Assembly: GCF_004364935.1 (NCBI RefSeq)
Contig: NZ_SOBT01000009.1
Span: forward strand, 624,898-688,897
Reading direction: 5' to 3'
DNA from: Panacagrimonas perspica
Lineage (GTDB): Bacteria > Pseudomonadota > Gammaproteobacteria > Nevskiales > Nevskiaceae
DNA: 64,000 nucleotides
The stretch's first letter is position 1, and each line of letters starts with the position of its first letter. The notes below the pieces were generated by a model. The model was not told where the DNA came from. It worked only from the letters and a program-made list of their open reading frames with translations, and searched no databases. A program made the position numbers and the translations under genes. This document shows positions 42,181 to 50,680 of this stretch, piece after piece.

Positions 42181-42262
42181 CCCGGGTGTTGAATTTCGCG
42201 AAGCGAAAGAGGCGGGATATCGCTCATTCGATCGGAGGCATCCCGGGTTTCACCCGGGCTAC
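42177..42262. repeat. REP-like element with decayed left half, forming both neighbours' stop codons
   Basis: Left end GTAGCCCGGGTG is kept but its hairpin partner is lost; the right hairpin CCCGGGTTTCACCCGGG + CTAC is intact. TAG at 42178-42180 ends the tautomerase gene, and the inverse TAG at 42261-42259 ends the HAD gene. Confidence 0.87.
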
Positions 42263-42930
42263 ATGGTGATCGGCAACAGCTCGTTCAACCGCGCCACGCT
42301 GTAGAACTCCTCGAAGACTTTTCGCGGCGCCGTCGTGTCCGGATGATGCATCGCCACGATCTGCCCGATGCCGTACGCGCGCGCCGAGTTGAGCACCGGC
42401 AGGCTGTCGTCACAGAACAGCGCACGGGACGGATCGAACGGGTGCTGCTCGCGCAGCGCCATCCAGAAACGTGCGTCTTCCTTGGGCGCCTGCACGGCGT
42501 CCGACGACACGATGTGCTCGAAATAATGCGCAAGGCCGGTGTACTCGAGCTTCGGCCTCCAGCTGTCGGTGTGCGCGTTCGTGGCGAGCCAGATCGGGCG
42601 CCCGCTGGCGCGCACGGCGTCGAGAAAATCCACGCTGCCATCGAGGATGCGGATGCGCTCGCGATACTCGACGTGCAGCGCTGCGACATCCACGCCGGTG
42701 ACCTCGCTCCAGTAGTCGAGGTCGTACCAGGGCAGCGTGTGCGCCACCGCCAGGAATCGGGGCTCGAGCTCGCGCCGCGCCGCGTCGAGCGTGATGCCGC
42801 GTGCCGCCGCATACCGCGTCGGTACGGCGGTGCGCCAGACATAGTTGTCGAAGGCCAGGTCCAGCATCGTGCCGTCCATGTCCAGCAACACGACGTCGAT
42901 GCGCGACCAGTCGGGCGGAGCAAGGCTCAT
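42259..42930 (-). CDS. yrfG: HAD-family nucleotidase (GMP/IMP nucleotidase YrfG type)
   Basis: Haloacid-dehalogenase hydrolase of 223 residues: motif I LLDMDGTMLDL, motif II LATNAHTD, Lys in QAPKEDARFW, and motif IV LFCDDSLPVL. The helical cap and overall pattern match YrfG, a 5'-nucleotidase for GMP and IMP. In related bacteria yrfG lies beside nudE and cysQ; here cysQ diverges from it and nudE is absent. ATG at 42930 is chosen over an in-frame TTG three codons upstream. Confidence 0.85.
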   Translation of the reverse strand: MSLAPPDWSRIDVVLLDMDGTMLDLAFDNYVWRTAVPTRYAAARGITLDAARRELEPRFLAVAHTLPWYDLDYWSEVTGVDVAALHVEYRERIRILDGSVDFLDAVRASGRPIWLATNAHTDSWRPKLEYTGLAHYFEHIVSSDAVQAPKEDARFWMALREQHPFDPSRALFCDDSLPVLNSARAYGIGQIVAMHHPDTTAPRKVFEEFYSVARLNELLPITM

Positions 42931-43043
42931 GCGCCGCAACCCGTGCGGTTCCGCCGAGGGGCGTGGTCCTCGTTCGATCGCGGCAGTCGATTCGATTTCA
43001 TGCCGCCTATGATACGGACTCGACCCCGACGTCCTGCGCCGCG

Positions 43044-43847
43044 ATGAAACCAGCCGACCTGCTGCAACCTGTTCTCGACATCGCCATCGAGGCCGGCAAC
43101 CGGATCATGGAGGTCTACGCATCGGCCGATTTCGGCGTCACGCAGAAGGGCGACGCATCTCCGCTGACCTTGGCGGATCTCGCCGCGCATGAGTACATCG
43201 CGGCGTCGCTGGCGGCGTTGCCGGTCGGCTATCCGGTGCTGTCGGAAGAGGCGGCCGACATTCCGTTCGAGACGCGTCGCGCATGGTCGCACTACTGGCT
43301 GGTGGATCCGCTCGACGGGACCAAGGAATTCATCAAGCGCAACGGCGATTTCACCGTCAACATCGCGTTGGTCGTGGACGGCTATCCGCTGCTCGGCGTC
43401 GTGCACGCGCCGGCGCTGGATCTGAGCTACTTCGCCGCGGAAGCGGCGGGCGCCTGGTGCATTCGCGCCGGCAAGCGCGAAGCGATTCGTACGCGGCCCG
43501 CTGCGGCGGTTCCCGCTTTCGTCGTCAGCCGCTCGCACAAGGATGCGACGCTCGAAGCCTTCCTCGCCGCCGCGCCGCCTCACGAGGCGGTGAGCCGCGG
43601 CTCGTCTCTGAAGTTCTGCCAGGTCGCCGAAGGCACGGCCGATCTGTATCCGCGCACCGGGCCCACGTCCGAGTGGGACACGGCGGCTGGCCAATGCGTG
43701 GCCGAACAGGCGGGTGCGGAGGTACTGCGGCTGCCGGGTTTCGCGCGGCTTCGGTACAACCAGAAGGACTCGCTGCTCAATCCGTTGTTCGCGGTGATCG
43801 GTGATCCGGCGCGGAATTGGAAGACGTTGCTGTCGAGGGTGGGGTGA
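43044..43847 (+). CDS. cysQ: 3'(2'),5'-bisphosphate nucleotidase
   Basis: Inositol-monophosphatase-fold phosphatase, 267 residues, that removes the 3'-phosphate from 3'-phosphoadenosine 5'-phosphate formed in sulfate assimilation. Metal-site motifs: SEEAADIPFE, the signature WLVDPLDGTKEFIKRNGDFTV, and SEWDTAAGQCVAEQAG. It diverges from yrfG. The region between contains no obvious operator. Confidence 0.93.
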   Translation: MKPADLLQPVLDIAIEAGNRIMEVYASADFGVTQKGDASPLTLADLAAHEYIAASLAALPVGYPVLSEEAADIPFETRRAWSHYWLVDPLDGTKEFIKRNGDFTVNIALVVDGYPLLGVVHAPALDLSYFAAEAAGAWCIRAGKREAIRTRPAAAVPAFVVSRSHKDATLEAFLAAAPPHEAVSRGSSLKFCQVAEGTADLYPRTGPTSEWDTAAGQCVAEQAGAEVLRLPGFARLRYNQKDSLLNPLFAVIGDPARNWKTLLSRVG

Positions 43848-43851
43848 GTCT

Positions 43852-43918
43852 GTAGCCCGGGTGAAACCCGGGATTCCCCTCGCAGACCGAGCGCAACCCC
43901 GGGTTTCACTCGGGCTAC
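43852..43918. repeat. REP-like inverted repeat element between convergent genes
   Basis: Hairpins CCCGGGTGAAACCCGGG and CCCGGGTTTCACTCGGG (one mismatch), ends GTAG/CTAC. The mtnC stop (TAA) begins 3 bp beyond the element. Confidence 0.9.
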
Positions 43919-43920
43919 GG

Positions 43921-44598
43921 TTACGGGAGGACCGCTGAAAAATCCTTCGCCTGCTCGTGCGCCGCGAAAGGCTTGGCCTTGTCGTCGCGAATCAACTGCA
44001 GCGTCTGCATGCCGGCCTCGCGTGCGGCATCGAGTTCTTCGCCGACGTCGGACAGGAACAGCACTTCGTCACCTGGCAGGCTGGCGTGCTGCAGGATCGC
44101 GCGATACGAAGCCGCGTCGCGCTTGCCGCCGATACGCGTATCGAAATAGCCGGAAAACAGCGGCGTGAGATCGCCGTACTCGGTATGGCCGAAGATCAGC
44201 TTCTGCGCCTCCACCGAACCCGACGAATACACGTAGAGCTTCCTGCCCTGCGCGTGCCAGCGGCGCAGCGCGTCCGGCGTGTCGGCATACACGTGGCCCT
44301 TGAGTTCGCCGGCGGCGTAACCCTCGCCCCAGATCATCCCCTGCAGCGTCTTCAGCGGCGTGAGCTTGCGGTCCTCGGCGATCCAGCGCTCGAGCACGTC
44401 GGCCGCCTCGTCCAGAGACAGGTCCGCGTGCTCGATGCCTTCGACGTCCTGCAGCACCTGCTGCACGGCGGTGTCGCCGGCGTGTTCGCGCAGGTACGCG
44501 CGCAGCCGCTTCTTCGCGTACGGGAACAGCGTGTGGTGAACGAAGTCGATCGAGGACGTCGTGCCCTCGATGTCCGTCACCACGGCGCGGATGGCCAA
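43921..44598 (-). CDS. mtnC: Enolase-phosphatase E1 (methionine salvage)
   Basis: HAD-family bifunctional enolase-phosphatase, 225 residues, converting 2,3-diketo-5-methylthiopentyl-1-phosphate to the acireductone. Motifs: VVTDIEGTTSSIDFVH (MtnC signature), VYSSGSVEAQK, DTRIGGKRDAASY and LFLSDVGEELDAA. Three methionine-salvage genes, mtnB-mtnD-mtnC, run in pathway-coupled order on the minus strand with 2-bp and 25-bp gaps. Confidence 0.95.
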   Translation of the reverse strand: MAIRAVVTDIEGTTSSIDFVHHTLFPYAKKRLRAYLREHAGDTAVQQVLQDVEGIEHADLSLDEAADVLERWIAEDRKLTPLKTLQGMIWGEGYAAGELKGHVYADTPDALRRWHAQGRKLYVYSSGSVEAQKLIFGHTEYGDLTPLFSGYFDTRIGGKRDAASYRAILQHASLPGDEVLFLSDVGEELDAAREAGMQTLQLIRDDKAKPFAAHEQAKDFSAVLP

Positions 44599-44600
44599 GC

Positions 44601-45176
44601 TCAGGCCGCCTGACGCAGCAGCGGGTAATGCGGCGCTTCGAGCTTCGGAAACTGGTCCGCGATCTTGTCGCCGGTGAACGTGGCGACCCAGCCTTCCGGC
44701 GTCGTGAACAGGCGGATGGCCTTGAGGCTCGGCTCCGGACCCAGGTCGAACCAGTGCGTCGTGTTGGCGGGCAGATTCAGCAGGTCACCGCGCGTGCACA
44801 GCGTGGCGTAGACCTTGCCGTTCTTGCGGATGTTGAACAGACCTTCGCCTTCGACGAAGAAGCGCGTCTCGAAATCGTCGTGCGTGTGCTCGCTGAGGAA
44901 CTTCTCGCGCATCGCATCCTTCTGCGGATGCTTGGCCGTCAGGCTGATGACGTCCACCGACTGGAAGCCGTACTTCTTCATCAGGCGATCGATCGACTCG
45001 CGGTAGGCCTCGATGACCTCGTCCTGCGTGGCCTGCGCGTCGAGCTGCTTGCTGGCTTCCCAGCGCTCGAACTCGACGCCGATTTCCGCCAGCGCGTCGC
45101 GGATGTCCTCGAAACGGTTGAAGACGCGCTCGGCCTGCTGCGGGCGGCTCTCGTCATAGATGCGAAGTTCGCTCAT
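44601..45176 (-). CDS. mtnD: Acireductone dioxygenase
   Basis: Cupin metalloenzyme of 191 residues that oxidises the acireductone to 4-methylthio-2-oxobutanoate and formate (Fe form). Metal ligands appear in EHTHDDFETRFFVEG (HxH...E) and in NTTHWFDLG (His). Start follows AAGGAGAG. It lies between mtnB and mtnC. Confidence 0.95.
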   Translation of the reverse strand: MSELRIYDESRPQQAERVFNRFEDIRDALAEIGVEFERWEASKQLDAQATQDEVIEAYRESIDRLMKKYGFQSVDVISLTAKHPQKDAMREKFLSEHTHDDFETRFFVEGEGLFNIRKNGKVYATLCTRGDLLNLPANTTHWFDLGPEPSLKAIRLFTTPEGWVATFTGDKIADQFPKLEAPHYPLLRQAA

Positions 45177-45201
45177 TGTTCTCTCTCTCCTTGCTTCGTT
45201 C

Positions 45202-45795
45202 TTACCTCGAGTGCAACTCGCACTCGAACATGAATTCCAGCGCCTCGACGCGATGCCGCGCCTGTGCCACCGAATCACCCCACGCGTACAACCCGTGTCC
45301 CGAGATCAGGTAGGCCGGCATTCCCGGGCGTCGCTTCATGGCCTCGTCCACCTTGGCCGCGAGCCGCGGGATGTCCTGGTCGTTCTCGAACACGGGCACT
45401 TCGACCGTCGCGTCGTGAGTTTGTATCCCCGGCAGGAGTTTCAACAGTTCGTAACCCGACAAACGGATGCTCTCCTTTTGTCGTGACAGCACGGTGTTGG
45501 CGATGGAGTGCGTATGCAGCACCGAACCCACCCGCGCGTCGAAGCGATAGACCTGGCAATGCAGCAGGGTTTCGTACGAGGCCTTGCGGCTTGCATCGTC
45601 CGGGCGCCCGTCCATGCCGGCGATCAGGAACGCGTCTTCCTGCAATTCGCCCTTGTGCCAGCCCGAGGCCGTGACCAGCATCTTTTCGGCGGAGAGCCGT
45701 GCGGAAAAGTTGCCGCCCGTGGCGGGCACCCAGCCGCGCCGGTGAAAGAGTTCACCTGCGGAAATCAGCTCGGCAATCGCGGTCTGGGGGGTCAT
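45202..45795 (-). CDS. mtnB: Methylthioribulose-1-phosphate dehydratase
   Basis: Class II aldolase-fold dehydratase, 197 residues. Zinc-binding HTH motif in GSVLHTHSIANT and the later His in LISGHGLYAWG; the family glycine segment TGGNFSARL near the N-terminus. First gene of mtnBDC. MtnA and the transaminase of the pathway are not in the window. Confidence 0.94.
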   Translation of the reverse strand: MTPQTAIAELISAGELFHRRGWVPATGGNFSARLSAEKMLVTASGWHKGELQEDAFLIAGMDGRPDDASRKASYETLLHCQVYRFDARVGSVLHTHSIANTVLSRQKESIRLSGYELLKLLPGIQTHDATVEVPVFENDQDIPRLAAKVDEAMKRRPGMPAYLISGHGLYAWGDSVAQARHRVEALEFMFECELHSR

Positions 45796-45878
45796 GAAGG
45801 GGGCGCACCTTACGCCATGAAAGGGGGTGTCGCAATGAAACGTTCGGTCTGTGGAAAGACCTCTGTCATACGCATCGA

Positions 45879-47342
45879 TCAGACCAGGAATGCGGCCGCC
45901 AGGCCCAGGAAAATCAGGAAGCCCATGCTGTCGGTCGTGGCCGTCAGCACGATGCTCGAACCCATCACCGGATCCCGGCCAAAGCGGTGCAGCGCCGCCG
46001 GCGCGCACACCCCGACGAAGCCGGCGACCAGCAGGTTGAGCGTCAGGGCTGCCGCGATGACCAGCGCGAGCTTCGGATCCCCGTAGAGGACGAACGTGGC
46101 GACCCCCAGCACGAAGCCCCAGACCAGGCCGTTGATGACGGCGATGCCCAGCTCGCGGACCAGGATCCGGCGCAACTGCGACGGCCCGAGCTGGTTCATC
46201 GCCAGGCCCCGGATCACCAGCGCGACCGACTGGTTGCCCGAATTGCCGCCGATGCTGGCCACGATCGGCATCAGCGCCGCGAGCGCCACCAGGGCGCCGA
46301 TGGTGTGCTCGAAGGCCCCGATCACGCGCGAGGCCATGAAGGCCGTCAGCAGGTTGATCGCCAGCCACGGCCAGCGCCGCCGCGCGGCATGCCGGATGGG
46401 CGCGAACAGATCCTCGTCCTCGCCGGACAGGCCGACCTTGCGCAGGCCCTCGGTCTGGGCGCGCTCGGCGATGGCGTCCACCACGGCGTCCACGGTGATC
46501 CGGCCGACCACTTGGTCGTGCAGGTTCACCACCGGCGCAGACACCAGGTCGTACTTCTCGAACGACGTCACGGCCTCCTGCATGCGGTCATCGGTATAGA
46601 AAAACACCGGATCGCGCGACATCTGCTCGCCAACGGTCGATTCCGGCTCGCCCAGCAGCAGCCGCGAGATCGGCAGGAAGCCGCGCAGCTTGTTGGCCCG
46701 GTCCACGACGATCAGCTCGTTGGTATGGGACGGCAGCTCCTTGCGCCGGCGCAGCAGCCGCTGCACGGCCTCGAGCGAGGCGTCCTCGCGCACCGACACG
46801 AAATCCAGGTCCATCGCCGCGCCCACGGAGTCTTCCGGGAACGACAGCACCGAGCGCACCTCGGCGAGGTCGGCCTGGTCGAGCCGCTCGAGGACCGCGC
46901 GCCGCGATTCCTCCGGCAGGCTGGCGATCAGTTCGGCGATGTCCTCCGGGTCCAGCGGCCGCACGACATCGGCCACCTCGTCGGCCGGCATATGGCAGAC
47001 CAAGGCCCTGCGCACGACGTCCGCCGTCTCCAGGAGCACCGCACCCCTACGTTCCGGCCGGACCAGCGACCAGGCCAGGTCACGGGGTTCGGGCTCTAGG
47101 CTTTCGAGCACGAATGCGATGTCGGCGGGATGGAAGCCGGCCAGGCGCTGCTCCAGCGCGGCCTGGTGCTGACGGGCCACAAGCAGGGCCACGACATCCT
47201 GCTTGGCCGATCGCTCAGGACCCTCTCCGCTACGGTTGACCAGTTCCCGCTCGACGGCCTGCCGCGACAGCAGCTCGATGACCTGCGCGCGGGCCTGCTC
47301 GAGATGGCGGTGGTGGAGCTGTCTGGAAGAGATGTCGTTCAT
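45879..47342 (-). CDS. mgtE: Magnesium transporter MgtE
   Basis: A 487-residue MgtE: N-terminal superhelical domain (LAGFHPADIAFVLESLEPE, ADEVADVVRPLDPEDIAELI), two CBS domains (about residues 185-300), then five transmembrane helices in the last 180 residues with the pore motif ASIGGNSGNQSVALVIRGLA and TATTDSMGFLIFLGLA. The cytosolic domain senses Mg2+ and closes the channel in this family. A 9-bp hairpin lies 48 bp upstream. Confidence 0.94.
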   Translation of the reverse strand: MNDISSRQLHHRHLEQARAQVIELLSRQAVERELVNRSGEGPERSAKQDVVALLVARQHQAALEQRLAGFHPADIAFVLESLEPEPRDLAWSLVRPERRGAVLLETADVVRRALVCHMPADEVADVVRPLDPEDIAELIASLPEESRRAVLERLDQADLAEVRSVLSFPEDSVGAAMDLDFVSVREDASLEAVQRLLRRRKELPSHTNELIVVDRANKLRGFLPISRLLLGEPESTVGEQMSRDPVFFYTDDRMQEAVTSFEKYDLVSAPVVNLHDQVVGRITVDAVVDAIAERAQTEGLRKVGLSGEDEDLFAPIRHAARRRWPWLAINLLTAFMASRVIGAFEHTIGALVALAALMPIVASIGGNSGNQSVALVIRGLAMNQLGPSQLRRILVRELGIAVINGLVWGFVLGVATFVLYGDPKLALVIAAALTLNLLVAGFVGVCAPAALHRFGRDPVMGSSIVLTATTDSMGFLIFLGLAAAFLV

Positions 47343-47747
47343 CCGACCTGCCTGCTGATTTCGATGCAGAAAAAGCGAGTAGAAACAAGAACGCCCGCTT
47401 GCGCGGGCGTTGGATTTGTTTCTCCAGCTTGGCCCCGGTGGCCTTGATCGGCTCCGTTGCTCGTTGTTCTCACTCGGTCAGGGTGCCTTCGAAATAAGGC
47501 AGCCTGTTGACAGTTCTTTCCCCGCCTTTCTAGCGGCGGGACGGCGAGGTTACTCGCTTCGGTTATGAGCTCAAAGCTTTTTCGATGCTGCGGTGCGGTA
47601 GGTTTTCTGGCTTTTCTTGCCCCTCGTTTGTCGAGGGGAACGAAAGCTGGTCACGCCGCGCCGCTTTGCTTCTGAAGCTGACCCTTCGGCCCGCTTCAGC
47701 CACCACTCGCTTGCCCGCTGGCTTCGCCGGCGGGGTGCACGGGTGGC
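47343..47747. other. Intergenic region with several hairpins
   Basis: Between L33 and mgtE, both on the minus strand. Hairpins: AACGCCCGC-TTGC-GCGGGCGTT (47390-47411), CCCGCC-N8-GGCGGG (47521-47540), CCCCTCG-TTTGT-CGAGGGG (47620-47638) and CCCGCTGGC-TTC-GCCGGCGGG (about 47714-47734). No ORF with protein-like composition and no tRNA seen. The hairpin at 47390, followed on the minus strand by CTTGTTTC, may be a terminator for rpmB-rpmG. Confidence 0.5.
47390..47411 (-). terminator. Possible terminator hairpin before mgtE
   Basis: Perfect 9-bp stem AACGCCCGC/GCGGGCGTT with a 4-base loop; minus-strand sequence after it is moderately T-rich (CTTGTTTC). Likely ends the ribosomal-protein transcript or attenuates mgtE. 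Confidence 0.5.
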
Positions 47748-47921
47748 TTACTTGATCTTCGCTTCCTTGAAAGCGACGTGCTTGCGCACGACCGGGTCGT
47801 ACTTCATGAACTCGAACTTGTCCGGCGTGTTCTTCTTGTTCTTGGTCGTCGTGTAGTAGTAGCCGGTATCGGCCGTCGACACGAGCTTGATCTTTTCGCG
47901 GTCCTTCTTGCCCTTTGCCAT
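47748..47921 (-). CDS. rpmG: 50S ribosomal protein L33 (zinc-free form)
   Basis: A 57-residue protein starting [20 protein letters not shown] with [15 protein letters not shown] and [14 protein letters not shown], the complete L33 sequence. No CxxC pairs are present, so it is the Cys-less (C-) form that needs no zinc. Too short for many gene finders. It follows rpmB by 3 bp, the common rpmBG order. Confidence 0.95.
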   Translation of the reverse strand: MAKGKKDREKIKLVSTADTGYYYTTTKNKKNTPDKFEFMKYDPVVRKHVAFKEAKIK

Positions 47922-47924
47922 GGC

Positions 47925-48161
47925 TTACACCTTCTCGCCGCGGGCACGAATCTCGGCGATGACCGCCTCGACGCCCTTCTTGTCGATGATGCGCAGTCCG
48001 TGATGCGACACGCGCAGCTTGATGAACTTCTTCTCGGCATCCACCCAGAAGCGGTGGGTGTGCAGGTTCGGCTCGAAACGACGGCGCACCTTGTTGTTGG
48101 CGTGCGACACGGTGTTGCCGACCAGGGGCTTCTTGCCGGTGACTTGGCAGACTTTGGACAT
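47925..48161 (-). CDS. rpmB: 50S ribosomal protein L28
   Basis: A 78-residue L28: [16 protein letters not shown] at the start, [20 protein letters not shown] and [20 protein letters not shown]. First gene of rpmB-rpmG. A sigma-70-like promoter lies about 55 bp upstream. Confidence 0.96.
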   Translation of the reverse strand: MSKVCQVTGKKPLVGNTVSHANNKVRRRFEPNLHTHRFWVDAEKKFIKLRVSHHGLRIIDKKGVEAVIAEIRARGEKV

Positions 48162-48216
48162 GACGCGCTCTCTTTGGAGACGCGGAACGGCGCAGCCGCC
48201 CGCAAAAAGGGCGCGA

Positions 48217-48245
48217 AATGTACCAGCGCGGACCGGGCGGAGCAA
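48217..48245 (-). promoter_or_regulatory. Sigma-70-type promoter for rpmB-rpmG
   Basis: On the minus strand TTGCTC, 17 bases, TACATT. Spacing is ideal and each hexamer keeps four or five consensus bases. Transcription would start about 48210, some 50 bases before the rpmB ATG. Confidence 0.6.
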
Positions 48246-48456
48246 CCACTTTTCACAGGCTCCAACTCGATGGGTCCTGGAAGGGATCAACGCTCGGGGT
48301 TCGCGCCGGTGCAGCAAGGCGAGCGGGCCCGTGCTGAACCGACCATCAGCCGCCATCGAATCGTCCCGCGCAGCCCTCCCGCCTTTCAGTGGGCTTTCAG
48401 GCTGATTTTCGGCCCGGTGTTACGATTTCCCTTCGCTCCGCCGGACTCCGAATCTC

Positions 48457-49131
48457 ATGCATCTGCTCGTAGTCGAAGACGACGCTCCCATCGCCGAAAG
48501 CCTCAAGCGCGCCCTGCAGCGAAGCGGCAACGTCGTCGACGTCAGCCACGACGGCGGCTCGGCCCTCAGCGCAGTCGGTAGCAGCGACTACGACTGTGTC
48601 GTGCTCGACCTCGGGCTTCCGGACATCGACGGCACCCAGGTGCTGCGCCAGCTTCGCAGCACCGAACGCCACACGCCGGTGGTGATCCTCAGCGCCCGTG
48701 ACGAGACCGCCGACCGCGTCCTCGGACTCGACCTCGGGGCCGACGACTACATCGCCAAGCCCTTCGAGCTGGACGAACTCGAAGCGCGCATCCGCGCGGT
48801 CATCCGCCGCGCCATCGCCCGCCGCGGCGACGACGTCGTGATCGGCGACCTGCGCATGTCGTTGCGCGAACGACGCATCTATATAAGAGGAGATGCGGTC
48901 GACCTGTCGCCGCGCGAGTTCGCGGTGCTCGAATGCCTGCTGCTGCGCCACGGTTGCGTGGTCTCCAAGCGCCAGTTGCTCGAACTGATCGGCGGCGGCG
49001 ACACCGACCTGTCGGAGAACGCGGCCGAACTCTATGTGCACCGCGTGCGCCGCAAGATCGAGCACTCGGGCTGCGTGATCCGGACCTTGCGCGGATTCGG
49101 GTATCTGCTGCAGGTCGATGGCGACGACTGA
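48457..49131 (+). CDS. OmpR-family response regulator
   Basis: A 224-residue regulator: receiver domain with acidic pocket EDD at 7-9, phosphoacceptor Asp51 (VVLDLGLPD) and Lys in DYIAKPFEL; C-terminal winged helix with LSPREFAVLECLL and ELYVHRVRRKIE...GCVIRTLRGFGYLL. It resembles the QseB/TctD group. It overlaps the histidine kinase gene by 14 bp. Target genes are not evident. Confidence 0.92.
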   Translation: MHLLVVEDDAPIAESLKRALQRSGNVVDVSHDGGSALSAVGSSDYDCVVLDLGLPDIDGTQVLRQLRSTERHTPVVILSARDETADRVLGLDLGADDYIAKPFELDELEARIRAVIRRAIARRGDDVVIGDLRMSLRERRIYIRGDAVDLSPREFAVLECLLLRHGCVVSKRQLLELIGGGDTDLSENAAELYVHRVRRKIEHSGCVIRTLRGFGYLLQVDGDD

Positions 49132-50542
49132 GCCGCGCAATCCGAGCCTCGGCGGACGACTGCTCGCAGGGCTGATCGGCCCGCTTGCCGTACTGTTCCT
49201 GATCAGCGGCGCCACGTCCTACGGGCTGGCCCAATACTTCGCGGATGCCGTCTACGACGGCTGGCTGTTCGACTCGGTGAGTTCGCTGGCGCTGGAAATC
49301 GATCGCACGGCGAACGGCCCGGTCGTCGACATGCCACCGCAGACGCAGCGGCTGTTCGAGTGGGACGTCACCGACAACACCTATTTCAATATTTCCGGCG
49401 CACGTCGCGGTCTTATCGTCGGACGCGCCAATCTGCCCGAACCCGACGACGACACCGACGTCGACGAATACCAGGGCGCGAAGCTCTACAACGCCCGCAT
49501 GGACGGACAGAACGTCCGCGTCGCCGTGCTCGAACTGCCGGAGACCGACTACGGCGAGAAGGTGAAGGTCAAGGTCGCGGAGACCACGCGCAAGCGCCGC
49601 GGCCTCGCGCAGGTGATCCTGCTGAGCACGCTGATCCCGCAGCTCGTGCTGATCGCCGTGGCGGCACTGGCGATCCGCCGCGGCATCCGCCACGGCCTGC
49701 ATCCGCTGCGCCTGATCGCGGACCGTCTCGAATCGCGCAGCCATCGCCAGCTCGCGCCGCTGGCCGACGAAGGCGTACCACGCGAGGTGCAGCCGCTGAC
49801 GCGAGCGCTCAACGAATTGCTATCCCGGCTCGAAGGCGCACTCGCATCGCAGCGACGCTTCATCGCCGAGGCCGCGCACCAGCTCCGCACGCCGCTGACG
49901 GCGATCAAGCTGCAGGCCGACGAGATCCGCCGCGAAGGCGAGGCCACCAGCCTGCGCCCGCTGCTCGATGCGTTGCGCGCTTCCGCCGATCGGGCCGCGC
50001 GCCTGTCGAACCAGCTTCTCTCGCTCGCACGGGCCGAGCCGGACGGCGCAGGCCTGAGCGCGTTCCGTCGCTTCGATCTGCTCAGGCTGGTCGAGGAAGC
50101 GGGTGCGGAATGGGTGCCTCGCGCCGTGGCCCGTGGTCTGGACATCCGCTTCACGTCGGAGCCGGATCGCCAGCCGATCTGGATCGACGGCGACCCCGAT
50201 CTGCTGCGCGAAGCGATCAACAACCTGTTCGACAACGCCCTCAAGTACCACCCGGGCAAGGGCGCGATCCATCTGCGCCTGGCGTCCACGCCGACACCGA
50301 GCGTCGCGGTCGAGGACGACGGTCCGGGAATTCCGCCGGAACTGCGCGCCCAGATGCTGCGTCGTTTCGTGCGTGGCAATCGCGGCGAAGGCAGCGGTCT
50401 GGGACTGCCGATCGCGCTGGAGATCGCACGGCTGCACGGCGGTGACCTGCTGCTGGAAGACGCGCAAAGCGGAAGTGGACTGTCGGCCAGGCTGATCCTG
50501 CCGCTGGCCGTGCCTGTATCGGGAACGGTCGTCGCTGGCTGA
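49118..50542 (+). CDS. Two-component sensor histidine kinase (QseC/TctE-like)
   Basis: A 474-residue membrane kinase: helix 1 about residues 17-38, periplasmic domain of about 120 residues (2CSK-type), helix 2 about 165-185, HAMP-like linker, dimerisation/phosphoacceptor region AEAAHQLRTPL with His254, N box NLFDNALKYH, G1 box EDDGPGIP and G2 box GEGSGLGLPIAL. It should phosphorylate the regulator whose gene it overlaps. The signal is unknown; an ABC exporter follows about 140 bp later. Confidence 0.92.
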   Translation: MATTEPRNPSLGGRLLAGLIGPLAVLFLISGATSYGLAQYFADAVYDGWLFDSVSSLALEIDRTANGPVVDMPPQTQRLFEWDVTDNTYFNISGARRGLIVGRANLPEPDDDTDVDEYQGAKLYNARMDGQNVRVAVLELPETDYGEKVKVKVAETTRKRRGLAQVILLSTLIPQLVLIAVAALAIRRGIRHGLHPLRLIADRLESRSHRQLAPLADEGVPREVQPLTRALNELLSRLEGALASQRRFIAEAAHQLRTPLTAIKLQADEIRREGEATSLRPLLDALRASADRAARLSNQLLSLARAEPDGAGLSAFRRFDLLRLVEEAGAEWVPRAVARGLDIRFTSEPDRQPIWIDGDPDLLREAINNLFDNALKYHPGKGAIHLRLASTPTPSVAVEDDGPGIPPELRAQMLRRFVRGNRGEGSGLGLPIALEIARLHGGDLLLEDAQSGSGLSARLILPLAVPVSGTVVAG

Positions 50543-50680
50543 GGCCAGGATCGGAATGAAAGCGGGCCGCGCATACGCGAGCGTGTTGCTCTCGCCCGTT
50601 TCTTCCCGCACCGCAGATCCACAGCTGCCACGGCATCGCCCCCGCGCCGATCCCCGCATACTGCGGACACGGGAGGAGCC

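Noticed and set aside
47343-47747. A magnesium riboswitch or tRNA upstream of mgtE
   Set aside because: Several hairpins are present, but no M-box core and no cloverleaf with a TTCGA-type arm and CCA end could be built.
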